This document shows positions 11,089 to 22,000 of a stretch of DNA of 64,000 nucleotides, piece by piece (the stretch's first letter is position 1; every line of letters begins with the position of its first letter). Origin of the DNA: Leptoclinus maculatus (taxonomy: Eukaryota > Chordata > Actinopteri > Perciformes > Stichaeidae); NCBI GenBank assembly GCA_032191485.1, contig JAVDOI010000010.1, positions 4,281,308 to 4,345,307 of the forward strand, given 5' to 3'. The notes beneath the pieces are model-generated. The model made no database searches. It was given only the letters and a program-made list of their open reading frames with translations, and was not told where the DNA came from. Made by a program: the position numbers and the translations under genes.

Positions 11089-14000
11089 ATGGCAGGAGGT
11101 GTGCGGAAAAAATCTCCGGGTTCCCCGTCCCCACTGTGGGGGAAACTTCACACACTGTGGCAGGACAAACATATGGTCCTGTTCAAGACGGAATACACGT
11201 TACTGGTCGTCTCAGTGTTGTGGTTCCTAGAGATCGGGATCAATGTGTGGGTCATACAGAAAGTAGCATGTAAGTAGCTGCGCGGCTAGTTAACATGCTA
11301 TGGTGCTTTGTCATTGTTCTGAACGTAACTGAACGCTAAGTAGCTAGCATTAGCAAACCTACTAACTTACTCTGCCACCTGTCAAAGGGAATTTTCTGCC
11401 CTTGCATGACCACATACGATCGTCTGTTGTGTTACAGTGTTGAACGCCATTTATTATTTTTCAACAACTTCTATCAAAAACATGCAGCTAAACAAACTAC
11501 TTTTAACGACAATAGCGTTAATCTGAATTTGCAGAAGCATGGTAATAACTGCCCACTGACAACATACGTTAACTCGTGTATTCCAAGCATGATTAGTATG
11601 CATGTCATAGTTTATTTTGACAAATGTACTTATTTATCTTGTATAAGGCTGTAACAATTAATACTAATTTAATAGTTGATTAATCTTATCAATTAATTTG
11701 GATTAATCAATAAATTCTTTAAAATCTCAATAGTGATCAAAATCTTCAAAAGCCGAGTTGAGGTCTTCAGTTTTCTTGGTTTGTCCCATCAACAGTCCAG
11801 AACCTAAAGCTATTAAATAAATAAAAAAACTGCAAATGTTCACAGTTGGGAAGCTGGAGCCAGTGAATGTTTGACATTTTCTACTTGATAACTAACTAAA
11901 ATGATATTTCACACAATATGGCTAACTGATCAATCAACTAATCCTTTCAGCACTAGTTGACATGTCCATAGTCATGCTGAAAGAGTTAATGGATCAACAT
12001 TAGATTGATGGACGAAAGCATATGATATTGATGAAGCGTTATAGTCAATTATGAACCAAAACTTTGGGTTTTTGGATGTCAAATAATTTGTTATAGACTT
12101 TGGACGAAGAGTTTTGATGGGCATTTGTCATATTTTTTGAAAAGTATAGCCAAAGAAAATGAATTATATTCAGTAGAGAAAAAAACGATGATGTTGGTAC
12201 AGTTATTATATATATATATATATATAAACACAGCACTGACAATAACCTTCCCCGTCGCTCACAATCCCTGATTCCTGCTCTTTACTGCAGACACCGAGAT
12301 AGACTGGAAAGCCTACATGGATGAAGTAGAGGGAGTCATCAATGGTACCTACGACTACACCGAGCTTAAAGGAGACACCGGCCCGTTGGTGTGAGTTTTC
12401 AAAGGTTTCATGTGATGTAGGTCTCTCTATCCTGTAGTTGCATGTGGTTTTCAGTGCGGGATAAATCAGCACCTCGTTGTTGCAGGTACCCGGCTGGCTT
12501 TGTCTACATCTTCACAGCGCTCTACTACATTACCAGCCGTGGGGTGAACATCCGTCTGGCCCAGTACATATTTGCTGCTTTCTACCTCATCACACTGCTG
12601 CTCGTCTTCAGGGTGTACAACCGCACTAAGAAGGTCAGTCTGTGTAACTCAAGCCTCAGTTACCATGTGACCTTATACAATTTGCTGCGATGCGTCACTA
12701 AACTGTAGTGTTGTGCTTGTGAGGCCATTGAGTTAGCATTAAACTATTTCTCTGTACTTTTTAACTTGAATATTCTGTATATATGTAAATGTATGCCATT
12801 ACCCAATTTCTTTCCCAGTTTCCCTTTTTATTGCCATAATTATATATATTTTATTTCTTTGAATTTTTCCAGGTTCCTCCCTATGTGTTCTTCTTTGTGT
12901 GCTGTGCTTCTTATCGGATACACTCCATCTTTGTGCTGCGTCTCTTTAATGATCCTGTGGCCATGATGCTGCTGTTTGCAGCCGTCAACCTCTTCATGGA
13001 TGGGCACTGGACTCTGGGCTGCGGCCTTTACAGGCAAGTGTGAACTCCTTAACAGCACAATGCAGCTTCTCATGTGATGGCTTTCTGTGGAGGAAATGGT
13101 TATCTGCTGTCTAATGTATCTATGTAAATATTCAAATGTAAAGTTATTTGTTTTGCCATGCATTGCATAATGTAATAACAACCTAATCTTCCTCTCTTTC
13201 TGACAGTTTAGCAGTGTCTGTGAAAATGAATGTGCTCCTTTTTGCTCCGGGACTACTTTTGCTCCTCCTGTCTGAGTTTGGTCTAATCCGGACAATTCCC
13301 AAACTTTGTCTGTGTGCAGTCATACAGGTAAAAGATGACCTATGACATAAAACCAGGGATGGTTTAACTGGCATATTTTATTAACACTATCCAGTATGGG
13401 CAAGCATCATCTCTAAATGAATCTGTCTTAATATCACAGCTTCTGCTAGGTCTGCCTTTCCTCCTGGAGAATCCCATGGGTTATATGAGCCAGGCGTTTG
13501 ACCTTGGCCGTCAGTTTATGTTCAAGTGGACGGTCAACTGGCGCTTCCTGCCAGAATGGCTCTTCGTGAATCGGTACTTCCACTTGCTCCTGCTGACTGT
13601 CCACCTGCTAGCCCTGCTGCTCTTTGCTCTCCGCCGTTGGAAGAGGTGAGAGAGAGACTTTGGCTGTGCCAAGGTTACTGTTGGCGTTGTAGTTTGACTT
13701 GAGCTGTAATAAATCAGGAGTTCCAGTTTTTGTTCCACGACACAGCAGTCAGTAGTTGATCTCATGGACCCTGATATATCCCAGATATTTGGATGAAGCG
13801 TGACGATGGTATGAATATTGTCATAATTAATCACAATTCAAGTCTGTGGGTTATCCACTTAATCAAATGTAGTCTTTTGTTGCAGAGGAATGATGCCACT
13901 TTTACACTTTAAATGTTGTGTTACTATTTTAGGGCACTCTTTATCATTGATTGAAGCCAGTAAAGTGCTTTTTAAAAAAAGATTGTGCTACACTACACAC

Positions 14001-14867
14001 ATCTTTTAGGTCATCAGTCACAGTTTTCCACAAATATGACTTTACAGTTAAGGAAGGTGTTAAACATGCGCTATATTGATTCATATGTTTGCCATAGAGG
14101 TGGAATTACAATTCTTTTCATTAAAAGTAACTATTTTCTCTTACAAGGCCAGGAGAAAGCATCTTCGAACTCCTCAAGGAGCCAAGCAAGAGGAAAACAC
14201 CTGCTCAGAAAATCCCTGTTGATCATATCCTTTTGTTCCATTTGAATCTACTCCTATGTTGGTCCTTAAAGGACCAATCAGCATTGTCATTATAACTTGT
14301 ACTGCTGGGTGACGAGTATAGATTAGCTATACATGTCTGCATGATATTGGTCAGAGAGTAAATTATATGTTTAGTATTCCCTGGCTTTTGTATCAAACCT
14401 TAACATAAAATCACAGATGGTGCTGATTCTGTTCAGCTCTAACTTCATTGGCATGTGCTTCAGTCGTTCGTTGCACTACCAGTTCTACGTCTGGTACTTC
14501 CACACGCTGCCTTACCTGCTCTGGAGTGGAGGAGTCAAGAAGCTGGCCCACCTGCTCAGGTAAGAGGGCGTCTACATACTAAGCTTCAAGTTCTATTTTT
14601 GATTAGTTTTAGACCTACAGCATAGCACATCACCAAACGCTCGATCACATGTTAATGCTATATTGTTTCCTCCTTGTGTTCAGGGTTCTTATCCTGGGTC
14701 TGATCGAGCTTTCATGGAACACCTACCCCTCTACAAACAGCAGCTCGGCCGCCCTCCACGTCTGTCATCTCATCATCCTCCTCTGTCTGTGGCTGGCTCC
14801 GCCGCTGCTGCCTTCCGCCCCAGCAGAAACACAAGAACATACACCCGTCAAGGACAAGCGCCAGTGA
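11089..14867 (+). CDS. alg3: Dol-P-Man:Man5GlcNAc2-PP-dolichol alpha-1,3-mannosyltransferase
   Basis: Exons are 11089-11269, 12291-12390, 12486-12633, 12873-13033, 13207-13327, 13440-13645, 14148-14224, 14415-14559 and 14684-14867. The joined frame gives 440 aa (human ALG3 438). ALG3 adds the first dolichol-phosphate-mannose-dependent mannose to Man5GlcNAc2-PP-dolichol on the lumenal ER side; its loss causes ALG3-CDG. The match is unmistakable: TEIDWKAYMDEVEGVINGTYDY-like acceptor region, SYRIHSIFVLRLFNDP, SLAVSVKMNVLLFAPG, FSRSLHYQFYVWYFHTLPY and LGLIELSWNTYPST, with many hydrophobic membrane segments of the GT-C fold. Two introns are unusual: intron 4 (after 13033) begins GC, and intron 7 (14225-14414) is an AT-AC U12-type intron. 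Upstream ATGs near 10990 are not needed. The gene converges on vwa5b2, as I recall for human 3q27. Confidence 0.97.
11646..11960 (+). repeat. Degenerate interspersed element in alg3 intron 1
   Basis: Starts 'ggctgtaacaattaat' with repeated 'ttgattaatc' words, followed by 'gaggtcttcagttttcttggtttgtcc' and an 'aactgatcaatcaactaatc' end. This is the layout of a dispersed fish element whose consensus I recall as beginning 'gggctgcaactaacgatta'. A second decayed copy is at 54138-54330. Confidence 0.5.
12207..12227. repeat. (TA)n microsatellite
   Basis: About ten TA dinucleotides in alg3 intron 1. Confidence 0.9.
14225..14414 (+). other. alg3: U12-type AT-AC intron of alg3
   Basis: The intron starts ATATCCTTTT, an exact minor-class 5' splice site, has a CCTTAAC branch-point motif at 14398-14404, and ends in AC at 14414, about 10 nt after the branch adenosine. 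Splicing here joins C to AG and gives a CAG codon in the frame ...PVD-Q-MVLILFSSNFIG, which matches ALG3. No GT donor at this junction keeps the conserved reading. Confidence 0.85.
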
Positions 14868-16053
14868 GCCCACAGCCTGATTGGTCATATTTCAGTCTAA
14901 TCAGCTGCTGAACAGCCTCCTCTGATCCTCACACCGGTGCAGAGTGAGGTCACTGGGATAGACTGTTCTGTAAGTGAATACAAGGAGCCATTTAATGCTT
15001 CGCATCTCAGCTAACTATTAAAGTGAAGGAAGATAATGTGTGGGTGCGGTCGGCAGAGAGATCCCTACATGATGAAGTAGTCCCTTGCAGTTTAAAGATA
15101 TGAAAATAGGGATTCTCAGGTTTCATGTTCAGATTCAAGAGTGGAGTAGAGTGCTAAGAGGAGATTGTGACTTTCAACAGGCCGAGTCATTTTTCCTTTA
15201 CTTGATATTGTGATATTATAAAAAATATATATAAAGACGTCATTGATATGTTACAGAATTTGAACGTAGCACCAAAAGCTTTAAATTAATTGCAGCAGTA
15301 GGCTGCAGCATTTCCACTCGCTACAGTAGTTGCAGTATTCTTCAGTACAAGGCCAAAAATCTTTTCCAGTAGTTGTATAGTTTTACACCAATGTGTAAAA
15401 CTTAAGCCGTAGACAATCATTGCTATTTGTCTGATCTGTTACATAATTGATTCATCTTCTGTTGTAAGTGGCTCACTTCACTAAGTAAATTTAATGTGAA
15501 AAAAAACACATGACATTTTATATTAAACAGAGATGCCACTTAACCTTGACTCTTCTTCTTCTTTTATGTATGTTTTTGTTACATATTACAACAAATGTAT
15601 GAATTCCACTATGTTTTTTTTATTTAATTTTCCCAACATTCATTTCATTAGTTTATCAAATAATCATCCTCATAATCCAAATCATACTCATTCAACACTG
15701 ACTGTGATGATACGTTTGTCAGCTGACTACATATAGACTACAAAAGGCCCATTCAGATGGTCAAGGCATTGTTGTGATTGCATAAAGCAATATACAGATT
15801 TAGGATAAAAGGCCACTTGGTCTATGTCATTTGAGATTATTCTTTCGACATAAATATAAAGTCTTACATTGATTTTTAAAAAAGTCATGTGCAACTTAAT
15901 ATTTGAATGAACTTGGCACTAGGTTATAGTATTGGTTGATCCTGCAGATAAAGTACAGGATTCCTCGTCTATGTAGAGACGTCCCTTTTTTAGGAGAACA
16001 GATTATTATGCTCATCTGTAGATCGGACTCAGTTTCCTCAGAGATCATTTGTC
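14868..16053. other. Convergent 3' flanks of alg3 and vwa5b2
   Basis: No gene. An ATTAAA at 15017-15022 could serve as the alg3 polyadenylation signal, and another ATTAAA lies near 15523. For vwa5b2 (minus) a TTTATT word lies near 15619. The true 3' ends cannot be fixed from sequence. Confidence 0.35.
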
Positions 16054-19000
16054 TCACATATTATTGGGGTTATAACACAACATGTTGAGCTTGATGTTCT
16101 CGTCCCAGTGGCGCAGCAGCAGGAACAGCTGTCTGGCAGCTCCCTTCAGCCCTGCCGGGTCCACTCCCTCGGGCAGCTCCTGACAGCGCAGCCAGAAGTC
16201 TGCTTTTGCTGCCACCAGCTCCCACTCCATGAAGTAGCCGGCACAGCGGTGCTCGAGCCAGGCTAGAGCCACAGCTGTGGCCCAGCTCGAGCCCTCCAGG
16301 TCCTCTTGAGCCAACTGGCTGCTCCCTTGGAGATCAGTTGGCTCTATCGAGGAGCCTTCGCATACATCTGTCTCCGATCCACGACCACTATCTGCCTGGC
16401 CGTGGCTCAGGCTCTGAGAGGGTCCAACAGATAGCTCCAAGGAGCCCTCCTCAGAGCTGGGGAGGTCAGGGGGCGAGGTGACAGGGTCTCGGTCAGACGG
16501 GTGTCTTCGGCGTAGCCTTGGTTCCAGCATCAGGGGAGTGTCTTCTGGAGTGTGGTGGAAAGGAGGGGCAGTTGGTTTGGCAAGGGAGCAAGAAGAAGGA
16601 GAAAATGTTACATGGTGGCTGGTAGGAGCACCAGAAGGCTTGTTGGAGGTGGATAAAGATGGAGCACTGGGAGATGTGCAGCGGAATGGCGGGCTGAGAC
16701 TGCGGCGGTGGAGGCTGTAGGGTGAAGCCCTTTTCAGGCGGTCCAGGGGGATCTGGACACAGTCAGAGTAGATCTCTGTCAGAAGAAAAGCTCCTGATGC
16801 CAGCTGCAGATGCACCTGATTAGACACCATTTAGACACAGATTAATAAATGCGTTTGCACACTTGTGTGTATTTAAGTGTATATGCTATCCGTGTCTGCA
16901 CAGCTCACCAAGGGCAGGTAGTCTGGAGCTTCAGTTTCAGGTTGCTTCTCAGTCTCTGCGGACAGACAGTGGGACTTGAGAGGAACCTGCTTTCCTGATG
17001 AAATGGAGGACCTGAGTCTGCCCAATGGAAATCTGGAATATACAGAAGAGGTTGGATTTTTGGCCTTTGAATATCCATACATTTGGATGTAGACATAATA
17101 CACACCCCAAACCGAAAGTTTACTCTCTGAAGTAACTGGAAGCACAAGCACTGCTACGAAGTCCCCTTTACACTGTAATGCCACATTCGCAAGAATTATA
17201 ATTTCGAGTGAAACTTTTACCTGGCGCCAAAGAAGCTTTCCATTGACTTGCTCTCGATAGATCGCTGTGAACGAGTGCATGAGGCACCTGTCATTGCTGG
17301 CGCTGTAGCAGAGTACGCACTGCCCCCTACATCTGAGAAAGCAGTGTGGGATAAAACATAAACAGTATTGTGTCATCAGCACAGTGATAACGTGATGTTT
17401 GTGGTTGTATTTAAAGGCTCAATTCACCCTTTACATGACATAGACCTAAAAAACATTTTTGTCTTGCTCTAGACATGTTGGGCTATTTTTTTTCTGGAAG
17501 AAAATGTTGCTATTAAAGTTTTTCAATGCTGCAAGTTTAAAGATCGGTAGGCTTCCTTTGCATTGGGGTAAAGACGGAAATCTTTTTTTGTTCTTTCTGT
17601 AATTTGGGTAAATTGATCCTTTAAGGACTACCTCAGGGGTTGCGGGTGTGCATAATCAAGTCAGGAGAGAGCGGTTCAGATTTAAAGACTCACCTTGAGT
17701 TTTGGATGAACTTTCTGATAAGACGCCTCTAACCTCGAGACTACACTCGCACTACAATGTTTTTTCACCGATCGAGTCGACAATACTTACTAGAGTCCCA
17801 GGATGTAAGGCTACAGGGTGAGGCAGGGGTGTCATCTCTGTCTGAGAGATACAAAGATTGTTGATGACCTAAAGTCTTGAAAACAGAAATGGGTGCTGGT
17901 ATCATTCAGTCTGTCTACCTGTAGCGTCCTCAATCTCTTCACTGTCTCTGCTGGTGCGCCGTCTGCCTAAACCAACAGAATACGCCCTCTGCTTGCGACT
18001 ACCTGATTGGGAACTCCGGCTGTTCCCCGAATGCATCCCTACACGCACACACACACACACAGACAAAATTGTGTTATTCAAATGGTAAATAGGTACACAT
18101 ATCTTTACCCTGGTGTAAGAGATCAAATCAGTATTTTCCTCATTTTAACATTAGCATTTAACACTGAAGCATCTTTTAACAGACCCTTGCTGCCTAATGA
18201 ATGACAACATCTTTCAAACTGCACATACCAAGTTCTGAACATAGGGTTTCAGTTAAACATTGATTGGTAGTAAGCCACACCTGTGTGTTGGACGTCCACG
18301 CTGTCCTGCAAGCCTTTGTTGGGGTTGCTATCAGTGATAGTGAAGGCTGTGTACATGCAGATGATGTTACAATGCTTACTGGTCTGGATAGCCTTCATGC
18401 GGTATCGCTTTGCTGAACCTAAGAAACAGTAAGGGGTAGACAGAGCGTATACCAAATAACTTAAGGTAACGTGAGATAAACGTTTGAAGTAGTTAAGCCT
18501 CACCATGTCCACAGTCGCTCTCCTTCTCTGCCATTTTCTCAAAGTCCCTAATAACTGAGCGAGCAGTCAGTTGGTGAATGATCTCATCCCATGTTTCCCC
18601 TCCTTTTCCTTCTTCCCCTCCTATTCCTCCTCCTCCTTCTCCACATCCCTCAACTCCTGGTGTCTCCTGGACCTCAGGGGTCCAGAGGTGCCCCAGGTCC
18701 ACGGTGACCTCCCAGGACACGGGTCTGCCGCTCAACAGGCCGTGAATGAGCGAGCGGCATTGACCTGGTGGAGGATCCTCCGGTGGTGCAGCAGTAAAGA
18801 GGTACTCTGGGTCTGTGAAGCTGTCCCAGTCCAGAGGAGAAGCAGGGAACAGGAGTCCATCTGAGGGTCAGAGTGAGAAAGAATAAGAAGAAAGATTTGT
18901 CGGAGGCAAAATAGCAATCCTGCTTTTCTTAGAACTATAGCTTACTAGAGTCAGTGAGGCTTCGGCGGGACAGTGTGCCTGTCGATGGGGGCTTTGTCTC

Positions 19001-22000
19001 CCCATCGCTTTCGTCCAGTCTCCCTCCCAGCGTTTGGTCGAAGGAGACCCTCTCCAGAGCTCTCCTCAGGCGATGCATCTCCAGCTCGCCCTGGGGGGAC
19101 GAGAAACTCCGCGCTGCCATGGTTGAACGGGCAAGTACTTTATGTCTCCTACGAGACTCCTCTCCTCCATCCAGACACTCACTCTGGGTGTATAAGAGGG
19201 AAAAGCAACTGGGTTCAAAAAAAGTAAGTTAGACTGCTATTTTATTTTTCCTTGCAACTACATATGTCTAAATTTAAAATATGTACGGGTTATCTGTTTG
19301 TACTGTATCTATTTTTAAATAGATCTCTTCCAGTGTTATTGTTGAAATTTGTCAGAAAGTAGTAAAAAAATACTCTTAGATTCACAGGACTAACAGATCT
19401 ATAATGAATCTATTATAATCAATTGCACCTTTTCTGCCCCGTTATCGGGGGTTTCTGCTGAGAGGTTTTGCTGCCATGCAGAGTCTGCCCAGCGAGACAG
19501 GGACGATCTCTGTTCTGGAGGGGGCATCTTTTCAAGGCCTTGGGGTAGAGACCCAGTATCCAGCACTGAACCAGAGGAGTGAGGGTCAGGGAGAAAGACC
19601 CCGCCTGCAGAGTCAGAGTTGGACGAGGCGTGTATGTGTGAGTGGGACTGTGTTTGAAGACTCCGCTCACTACTGAGGGAGCAGCGAGTAAGGACGTACT
19701 GCTCCTGGATATATGAGCTCTCCTGGATCCTCCTCCTCACGTCACTGGACCAGTCTAGCTCCACACCTAGAGCGGATAAAAGCCCAACATGAACCACAAT
19801 GGTATGAGGTGTCCCAGTCTTGATTTATACTCACTACAAGATCCACTGATGAGTGACTGACCCGGGCTGGTTCCAGGATCTGTGTTTTTGGCGCAGGAGA
19901 ACTCAGAGGAGATTTCCCTGGAAATCTCCCTCAGCGCCTCCTCCAGGTTGGTGCCATCGGCACACGTCACCACAGGCATTAACTCGGCGGCAGGGGAAGG
20001 TGAAAGCTCATCATTTGACTGTCCAAAAACTGAACCCGTGGAGCCTCGGTGTACACCTTTATAGCCCCGTCCTTGAGACTATAAAAAAAGTTAGATTAGA
20101 TATCTGCTTTTCTATGCAGACACACACAGACGTACTTTTAAAGAATGTAGTTACGTATACCTCTGTCCTATTTGCTTTGAAATTCGTCATATCGTATAGA
20201 GTGCAATATCCAATTAGACGATTCCCAGGGTAGAGCGGAGGGATTTCATTGGGTGAAAGAAAAGCTTCCATGTTTTCTGGCAGATACCAGTCAATCCGTA
20301 CGTCAGTCAGCACAGGTTCAAAGGCCTTTTTCAGAGACTTTATTAACTGAGGAGATAGATTGATCACATTATTTCTAAATTGAAGGCTTTACAATTAATT
20401 GTTACAACTGAATAGTGGCCAGTGGTGCAAGAAGTACTTAGATTATTTACTTAAGTAAAAGTACCAAAACATTCATGTAAAATACTCCAGTGTTGCATTC
20501 AAAATTGTACTCAAGTAAAAATAAAAAGTATCATCAGCAAAATGTACTGAAAGTATCAAAATCACAGTACTTGTGCAGAGAAATTGCCCATGTGGTATTT
20601 CATTATTAGTAGTAAAACTGATTCCTCATTGTGGACTAAAAGTAGTAATTTACTGCTGTAGCTGTTCAAGGTGTAGCTAGTTTTAACTACTTTGTGTAGT
20701 AGTAAGTAAGTAAAGTAGACGGGTACTTGAGAAAATGTACTTTACTTTTCACTGCTGATGGCAGAAAGGCAAATGTGAAGAAATCTAAATCTGTATGTAT
20801 TTATCTCGTAAGCTCATGCATATAATTGTTCTGCAATTTATATGTTTTCCAATAAGTGGCAGTGTTGCATTGCTGCTGACCTTGGGCTGAAGTCTCTCCT
20901 CCTCATCCAAGAACTCTGTCGTCCCTCCTGTCAGTTTGGCAACGCCCTGCAAGAGTCTCCTGCAGGCTCGAGGACCAAGGCCCAGGCCAAAGCATCTGCA
21001 TAAATGATACAGTACTACATTTTTAAATTTTTTTAAATTAAATTAAAGTTATTATGTGACAATTATCTTTTTACTTCTACAGCGTGGTCTTTGATGCACT
21101 GCCTGCACTATATGTACAATGTGCTCTGGACATGTGTTCACATTTAAACAAATCCCCCACGAGCCTTTTGCAGGAACTCAGTATCTATTTGTGAAACACT
21201 AATAGCATACAAAGGCTTCCATGTGTCTAAGAAAAGAGAACATTTGGAGTCATTAAACACAAAGCACTGTTATTTTGGCACTCAGAGGGATCACAAGCCA
21301 TTTGGCTAATTGGGAGTTTGAAAGGAGCAGGGGACAGAATAATTGAAAAGGCTGAGATCTTGCTTGTGTGCTGTCTCTAAAAACAGCAAGTCTGACTGGT
21401 TGACCAGATACTGTTAGCACTACCTGAATAACAAACAAGACAGAAAACCAAAATGATTTAAATACAAGGCCTATTTTTGTGACTACATATAGTTAGACTG
21501 ACATGTAACGGTCATTCATTGAAATGAAATGTATTGAGAATAACGAAAGATTTACATAGTATGCGAAGGGACAGCCAAAATACAGTGGAGAAAGACAGCC
21601 TATCGGGGGAATACTAATGAGAGATAAATGGAGTTATTGTGCATTGCTGAAGGGCCTCAGGAAAACCAGAGGGGCGTGGCTCTTACTGCAGAGGAGAGCA
21701 CTTAACGGGATTACAGGGCGGGGCAGAAAAATACCTCAGCCCTTTCTTTTCTTTCTTTCACAGTGCTTTGGTCGCAGTTCTTCAAGATCAAGATCACTGT
21801 TTGCTTGTCTCTTCCTCTCCTTCCTCCTCCAGACGGTGTCTCTTTCGTCACCTCATTCTGCCTGCTCTCACTGCACTCCATTCCTCTCTGCTTCCTTGTC
21901 ACACACAGTGATTTTGATGAACTATCACACGCCAGCCATAGAATAAATCTTTGGTAACTAGTTGTTCCACTTAATGTCCATTTTGTGTGTGTTTTTGCCT

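Noticed and set aside
13511..13834. Minus-strand frame of 107 aa over alg3 exon 6
   Set aside because: It is a shadow of the conserved alg3 coding strand.
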